Below, in pieces: positions 28,131-32,296 of a stretch of DNA of 32,296 nucleotides. Position numbers and translations under genes: made by a program. How positions within the stretch are numbered: the stretch's first letter is position 1; each line of letters opens with the position of its first letter. The stretch spans positions 1-32,296 of the forward strand of contig JACQGL010000150.1 of NCBI GenBank assembly GCA_016199525.1, in the 5' to 3' direction. Under the pieces are notes generated by a model that was not told the DNA's origin, ran no database searches, and saw only the letters and a list, made by a program, of their open reading frames with translations. This stretch comes from Armatimonadota bacterium (GTDB lineage Bacteria; Armatimonadota; SYMT01; JACQGL01).

Positions 28131-29537
28131 TTACCCGCTGGCCACCTCGCCCGGCTTCACCGTTCGGCGCCACTCCTTCATGCTGCGGACGAAATCCCAC
28201 CCCTCGGCCACCAGCAGGGCCACCAGGGCGCTCTGCAAAGCGAGAACCCAGTAACGGCGGTAGGCGTAAATGTAGGGATACCACCCCACCACCAGGGCCG
28301 TGAGCAGGAACCCCACCGTCAACGCCGCCACTGCCGGCCGCCGCCACGCCCGGATTGCCAGGGCCGCTGCCGTCAGCCAGGTCATCAGATTGAGGAGCGT
28401 ACGGAGCGCAGTGGTATCGAACAGGATCAGCATATGTCCCACTGCGAAGCAGGTTCCGGCCAGGGTCGGCAGTGCACCGGCAGCCGCCGCGGCCCACAGG
28501 CGGATGCGAGTGCGGGCCAGAAGGACAAACGCGACCACCCCCAGGATGGCGCCTGCCAGTTGCGGCCACATCCCCTTGATGATCAGCAGCAGGGCGACCT
28601 GCGGCGCCGCAATGAGTGCGAAGTAGCGGGGCCACCCGGTGAAATGGGCGCCCGTGTTAAGCGATCCCGACAGCGCCAACAGCCGCGCGCCGATCAGCAA
28701 CGCCAGCGCGATCCCGTAGGCTGCGGCAACCGGCCGCCACCGGGCCCGCGCCTCCAGGGCGAGAAGACAGGCCATTGGGGCCACCACGTAGGCGATTTCC
28801 TTGAACAGCACGGCGACCGAGAAGGCGGCCACTGCTGCGTACAGCCAGCGATGCTCGCCGGTGTGGAGGAAGTGCTTCACCAGGATCAGGGACAGGAGGC
28901 TGAACGCCAGGGAGCCGAGGTCCATCTGGGCGGGCCACCAGGTGAGCTCCCAGCTGATCACCGTGTCATTGGCCAGCCAGGGGCTGCCGAATAACACCAC
29001 GGCCCCGCCCCCGAGGCCTAGTCGTGCCCAGAGCGGCCCACCTGCCAGGTGGGCGGTAAGCAGCGCTACCAGCACCACGTTCGTCAGGTGCAGCAACAGG
29101 CTCAGCCAGCAATAGAGGTCGTCCCGCTCGCCCCAGAGTCGGTACTGAAGATAGAAGAGGGTGCTGGTGAGGGGGCGATAGTGGCGGGTGTCGGGGACAC
29201 CCTCTTCTTCGCTGATCCAGGGTCCGATCCACCAGCCAAGGATCTCTCTGAAGCTTGCCTGGCGCGCGTGCCGCTGGGGCACTTCGATATCGCTGCCCTT
29301 CTTCTCGTAGTGCCAGAACGCTCCGGGCCAGCCGCGGGCGGGGTACCGCCCGGCGTGGAAGCTGGCAACCACGAGAGCGAAGAGGACGAGCGCGGCCCAG
29401 CCCAGTGCCGGTCGGGACGCCAGCCCCAACGCCGGCCGCATAAGCGCCGTCAGTCCCGATGCCATCGGGATGCACAGCCTCCGTCTGTCTGGCTTGGGAT
29501 CAGGCGCCTGCTGGTCCTCCGTGCCTGGTGGGGCCAT
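28131..29537 (-). CDS. Polytopic membrane protein, GT-C glycosyltransferase-like
   Basis: A 468-residue integral membrane protein with about ten hydrophobic segments. After the first segment (GWAALVLFALVVASFHAG) comes a periplasmic loop with RHYRPLTSTLFYLQYRLWGE and YCWLSLLLHLTNVVLVALL, a pattern of the PMT/GT-C superfamily found in many putative lipid-linked-sugar glycosyltransferases. Later segments include LWAAAAAGALPTLAGTCFAV and WYPYIYAYRRYWVLALQSAL. ATG 29537 is the longest start; ATG 29465 (Met25, inside a class B palindrome) is a plausible alternative because the first 24 residues are polar and unlike a membrane protein. Its role is probably sugar transfer to an exported substrate, but this is inference from topology and the loop motif. 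Confidence 0.6.
   Translation of the reverse strand: MAPPGTEDQQAPDPKPDRRRLCIPMASGLTALMRPALGLASRPALGWAALVLFALVVASFHAGRYPARGWPGAFWHYEKKGSDIEVPQRHARQASFREILGWWIGPWISEEEGVPDTRHYRPLTSTLFYLQYRLWGERDDLYCWLSLLLHLTNVVLVALLTAHLAGGPLWARLGLGGGAVVLFGSPWLANDTVISWELTWWPAQMDLGSLAFSLLSLILVKHFLHTGEHRWLYAAVAAFSVAVLFKEIAYVVAPMACLLALEARARWRPVAAAYGIALALLIGARLLALSGSLNTGAHFTGWPRYFALIAAPQVALLLIIKGMWPQLAGAILGVVAFVLLARTRIRLWAAAAAGALPTLAGTCFAVGHMLILFDTTALRTLLNLMTWLTAAALAIRAWRRPAVAALTVGFLLTALVVGWYPYIYAYRRYWVLALQSALVALLVAEGWDFVRSMKEWRRTVKPGEVASG
29454..29470. repeat. Palindrome family, class B copy
   Basis: TCCCGATGCCATCGGGA: 7-bp perfect arms around GCC at the 5' end of the membrane protein gene; the ATG of Met25 lies inside it. 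A weaker relative, CCCGCTATCGGG, is at 29564-29575. Confidence 0.75.
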
Positions 29538-29758
29538 CCTGGTCCTCGCTCCCGCCAGACCATCCCGCTATCGGGCAGCCGCAAGCGGACCTTGGTGAAT
29601 GCCCATACCAAGAAGAAACGAGTGAGGCAACGAACTCAGAAGGACCGGGGTACTACTGCCTGTGGAACGTTGTTTTCTCACCTGTCGCTGCCTCGTAGAG
29701 TCGTCTTCTCTTTTCTAGCCGCACTGATGCGCCTTCATTGACGGCCTAGTGAACCGAT

Positions 29759-29787
29759 GCCTGGGCGGGTGTCGTCTAACCCCAGGC
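29759..29787 (-). terminator. Possible terminator after lepA
   Basis: GCCTGGG (29759-29765) and CCCAGGC (29781-29787) form a 7-bp stem 8 nt beyond the lepA stop. There is no T-run, so a factor-assisted or weak terminator is more likely. Confidence 0.35.
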
Positions 29788-29794
29788 AAGCAGG

Positions 29795-31606
29795 TCAATC
29801 CACGCGCAGCACGGAGAGGAAGGCCTCCTGCGGGATTTCCACCGATCCCACGGCCTTCATCCGCTTCTTGCCTTCCTTCTGCCGTTCCAGGAGCTTGCGC
29901 TTGCGGGTCACATCGCCGCCATAGCACTTGGCCAGCACGTTCTTGCGCAGCGGTTTGACGCTCTCCGCGGCGATGATCTTGCTCCCCAGCGCCGCCTGGA
30001 TGCGGATTTCAAACAACTGCCGCGGCAGAATGCCGCGCAGCCGCTCTACCAGCTGCTTGCCGCGCGGATAGGCCCGGTCGCGGTGCGTAATGAAGGAGAG
30101 CGCATCCACTACCTGGCCATTCAGCATAATATCCATCTTCACCAGGTGGCTTTCCTGGTAGCCGGCAAAATCGTAATCCAGGGAGGCGTAGCCCTTCGTG
30201 CGGCTCTTTAGCTGGTCGAAGAAATCGAGCAGGATCTCCGCCAGGGGCAGCCGGTAGGAAAGGATCACCCGCTGCGCGCCCGAGTACTCCATGTTACGGA
30301 ACTCGCCGCGGCGGTTGTTGCACAGCTCCATGCACGTGCCCACGTACTCTGTGGGCACTACGATGGTGGCGTCCACCACCGGCTCTTCCACCCGCTGGAT
30401 GCGGCCTGGATGCGGCCAGCGGGTCGGGTTGTCAATCTCGTGGGTCACGCCATCCGTGGTGGTTACGCGGTAGACTACAGACGGGCAGGTAGCCACCAGC
30501 TCCAGGCCGAATTCCCGCTCCAGCCGTTCCTGGATAATCTCGCTGTGCAGCAGCCCCAGGAACCCACAGCGGAACCCGAAGCCGAGGGCTGCCGAGGTCT
30601 CCGGCTCATAAACCAGGGCGGCATCGTTGAGCTGGAGCCTGGCGAGGGCGTCCCGCACGTCGCCGAACTGGTCGCTGTCCACTGGATACAGGCCGCAGAA
30701 GACCATCGGCTTGACCTGCTTGTAACCAGGGAGCGGCGTCTCGGCGGGGCGCTCCGCGGCGGTGATCGTGTCCCCCACGCGGCAATCGCCTACGGTCTTG
30801 ATGCCGGCGTGCACAAAGCCGACCTGCCCCGCGGCCAGCGTGGTGGTGGGCTGCATCTCCGGCGTGAAGATGCCAACCCCGCCCACCTCGAACTCGCGCC
30901 CGCTGCTCATCATGCGGAGGCGCATCCCCGGCCGCAGCTCGCCGTCTACCACCCGCACGTAGGCGATGATCCCCAGGTAAGGATCGAAGTGGCTATCGAA
31001 GATGAGCGCGCGCAGGGGCGCCTCTGCACGCCCGGACGGGGGCGGGATACGCTCCACCACCGCCTCCAGGATCTCCTCGATCCCCAGGCCCTGGCGTGCG
31101 CTGGCGAGCAGGCACTCGCTCCCCTCGATGAGCAGCACCTCCTCGATTTCCTCTCGTACGCGCTCGGGGTCGGCGGCGGGCAGGTCCACCTTGTTGATCA
31201 CGGGGATGATCGTCAGATGGTTGCCCAGGGCCAGGTTAACGTTGGCGATCGTCTGCGCCTCGACCCCCTGGGACGCATCCACCACCAGGACTGCGCCTTC
31301 GCACGCCGCCAGGCTGCGGGATACTTCGTAGCTGAAGTCCACGTGCCCGGGCGTATCGATCAGATTTAGCTCGTACTCCTGGCCGTTACGAGCGCGGAAA
31401 TGCATGCGGACGGCGGCCATCTTGATGGTGATGCCGCGCTCCCGCTCCAGATCCATGCGATCCAGCACCTGGTCGCGCATACGATCGGGGCTGATCGCGC
31501 CGGTGACCTCTAGGAGGCGATCCGCCAGCGTGGACTTCCCGTGATCGATGTGCGCGATGATGCAGAAGTTCCGGATGCGTGCCTGCTTGTCCCGCGGTTC
31601 TGTCAT
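29795..31606 (-). CDS. lepA: Elongation factor 4 (LepA), ribosome back-translocase GTPase
   Basis: A 603-residue translational GTPase of normal LepA length. GTPase motifs: G1 AHIDHGKST (18-26), switch region GITIKM, G3 DTPGHVDF, G4 NKVDLP, G5 ASARQGLG. Then domain II ([20 protein letters not shown]) and LepA-specific stretches [32 protein letters not shown]-type residues, and the C-terminal domain [30 protein letters not shown]... ending [10 protein letters not shown]. LepA acts on stalled ribosomes and in initiation/assembly. ATG 31606 gives the typical short N-terminus. A promoter and an intrinsic terminator lie between about 31,710 and 31,611, directly in front of the start, and no SD is visible because the hairpin occupies that site. 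Confidence 0.95.
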   Translation of the reverse strand: MTEPRDKQARIRNFCIIAHIDHGKSTLADRLLEVTGAISPDRMRDQVLDRMDLERERGITIKMAAVRMHFRARNGQEYELNLIDTPGHVDFSYEVSRSLAACEGAVLVVDASQGVEAQTIANVNLALGNHLTIIPVINKVDLPAADPERVREEIEEVLLIEGSECLLASARQGLGIEEILEAVVERIPPPSGRAEAPLRALIFDSHFDPYLGIIAYVRVVDGELRPGMRLRMMSSGREFEVGGVGIFTPEMQPTTTLAAGQVGFVHAGIKTVGDCRVGDTITAAERPAETPLPGYKQVKPMVFCGLYPVDSDQFGDVRDALARLQLNDAALVYEPETSAALGFGFRCGFLGLLHSEIIQERLEREFGLELVATCPSVVYRVTTTDGVTHEIDNPTRWPHPGRIQRVEEPVVDATIVVPTEYVGTCMELCNNRRGEFRNMEYSGAQRVILSYRLPLAEILLDFFDQLKSRTKGYASLDYDFAGYQESHLVKMDIMLNGQVVDALSFITHRDRAYPRGKQLVERLRGILPRQLFEIRIQAALGSKIIAAESVKPLRKNVLAKCYGGDVTRKRKLLERQKEGKKRMKAVGSVEIPQEAFLSVLRVD

Positions 31607-31611
31607 CCATC

Positions 31612-31634
31612 AAAAAACGGCCCGTGCGGGCCGT
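31612..31634 (-). terminator. Intrinsic terminator or attenuator in front of lepA
   Basis: On the minus strand ACGGCCCG and CGGGCCGT (31634-31627 and 31624-31617) form a perfect stem followed by TTTTTT, 5 nt before the lepA ATG. It is oriented the same way as lepA. Confidence 0.75.
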
Positions 31635-31681
31635 GGGATCGGCTGCCTCTTGTAACGCGTCGCGGCCTGGCGAGCGGGCCA

Positions 31682-31710
31682 ATTGTAGCACGCGGCCAGG
31701 GTAGTGTCAA
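31682..31710 (-). promoter_or_regulatory. Promoter upstream of lepA
   Basis: Minus-strand TTGACA (31710-31705), a 17-bp spacer and TACAAT (31687-31682). Transcription would start near 31,675, giving a 65-nt segment before the terminator. Confidence 0.75.
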
Positions 31711-32031
31711 TTGATGCGCCCGATTAGGAAGAAACCAACCAGGCATATGTCTGCCCGTACCTCCTGATGGCGGGCAGGGTTGCCCGGCGCTTAGAGGCCA
31801 GGCCGCAGCGCGGCGGAGTGTGGAAATCACGCCGAAGGGATCTGGGAAGATCCGATGAACGGGATAAGCCCCAGTGAGTCAGAGCAGTTTCGTCTCGCAG
31901 CCGTCCCGCGGGGCGACCGTTTTTATTTGCCTGGGAATCAGGATCGGGGCGAGCGCGCGCGTAACAGATTCTCGGGAACGGCGTTCCTTAAATCATGGAA
32001 CGCGCCTCTTTCCGGCCAGAAGGGAACCGGC
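31711..32031. other. Intergenic, no gene recognised
   Basis: About 320 bp between the lepA promoter and the small protein gene. An open + frame starts at 31855, but its first 59 residues have no coding character and the downstream ATG with RBS is preferred. I see no strong repeat. Confidence 0.4.
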
Positions 32032-32226
32032 ATGGCCAAGATAGATCCCGAAGCGCGCCAGCGAATCGATCGCTGGATCAAGGAGAAGGGTCTGAACCCG
32101 TACGGCGACCCGCCGGATACGGTCTACGCAGGCGGTTCGCCGCTGTTCGACATGCGCACGGGGCAGACACGGGACCGCTATGAGTACATTCTGGAGCGCC
32201 ACCCCGAGCTCCGGCACGCACGATAG
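32032..32226 (+). CDS. Small conserved-looking soluble protein (64 aa)
   Basis: Starts at ATG 32032 with AGAAGGGA 8 nt upstream. The sequence begins MAKIDPEARQRIDRWIKEKG, continues LNPYGDPPDTVYAGGSPLFD and RTGQTRDRYEYILERHPEL. This pattern (NPYGDPxxTVYxGGxPLFD, then DRYEYIL) resembles small conserved proteins of unknown function that I recall from several bacterial phyla. There are no membrane segments or cysteines. An in-frame ATG at 31855 would add 59 poorly coding residues and is rejected as the start. Confidence 0.65.
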   Translation: MAKIDPEARQRIDRWIKEKGLNPYGDPPDTVYAGGSPLFDMRTGQTRDRYEYILERHPELRHAR

Positions 32227-32265
32227 TCTTCGCGCACCACCGAAATGCAGAGACTGCCGAGGGAT

Positions 32266-32296
32266 AAGGAACTGCGGATGAACGCAGATGGACACA
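32266..32296. repeat. Edge of a possible intergenic repeat
   Basis: GAACTGCGGATGAACGCAGA and the following TGGACACA resemble a GCGGATGAACGCNGAT phrase common as dispersed intergenic sequence in some genomes. It is cut by the window edge, so this is only a note. Confidence 0.2.

Noticed and set aside
27355-28635. 426-residue minus-strand ORF opposite the SDR and over the membrane protein
   Set aside because: Overlaps two convincing genes; glycine/arginine-rich with no recognisable motif.

Overview
The window is GC-rich bacterial DNA with TTGACA/TATAAT-type promoters, tRNA genes without encoded CCA, and a mix of sugar-acid, folate, envelope and translation genes. I cannot place the organism firmly. 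The gene mix and the secreted STN-like protein would fit an environmental lineage such as Armatimonadota, but that is a weak guess.

Left part (1 to about 12,650) is an accessory island rich in defence-type genes, all on the + strand: the 3' end of an N6-adenine DNA methyltransferase (apparent one-base frameshift), a TIR-domain protein, a small zinc-knuckle/KGG-repeat protein, a HipA-like kinase overlapping a DUF3037 partner, an AlbA_2/ATPase/winged-helix regulator (apparent one-base frameshift), a complex intergenic region with two different pairs of 21-bp-spaced dyads, and a 1,718-residue DEAD/DEAH helicase with a DUF1998 region and a C-terminal Vsr-like nuclease-like segment. Opposing it are decayed plasmid-type genes (ArdC antirestriction, SWIM zinc finger). 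The island ends at a 3' fragment of tRNA-Leu(CAA) at 12,587-12,643, flanked on its inner side by direct repeats. This is the signature of an attR left by a tyrosine recombinase; the intact tRNA-Leu should lie left of the window.

Middle part (12,650 to about 15,060) is a second, visibly less GC-rich foreign strip: a possible small ORF, an Apea-like HEPN protein and a truncated tyrosine-recombinase tail.

Right part (15,070 to the end) reads as host chromosome: a NusG-family protein with a long leader, divergent tRNA-Gln and tRNA-Pro genes, a secreted STN-like protein, a GT4 glycosyltransferase, a pabB-DNA methyltransferase pair, a TIM-barrel epimerase, a membrane-anchored parvulin foldase, an enolase-superfamily dehydratase, a small secreted beta-rich protein, an SDR, a polytopic membrane protein, lepA and a small conserved-looking protein.

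The two most unusual signals are: (1) a family of short palindromes, TCCCGAAAGCTTTCGGGA and TCCCGAY-NNN-RTCGGGA, found about 14 times between 16.2 and 29.6 kb and never in the island, several of them inside genes and encoding the same peptide SRKLSG; and (2) between the AlbA_2 gene and the helicase, a collapsed second copy of the HipA...AlbA_2 cassette (tails joined, differences mostly synonymous). Each AlbA_2 tail is followed by its own 21-bp-spaced dyad array with different half-sites.
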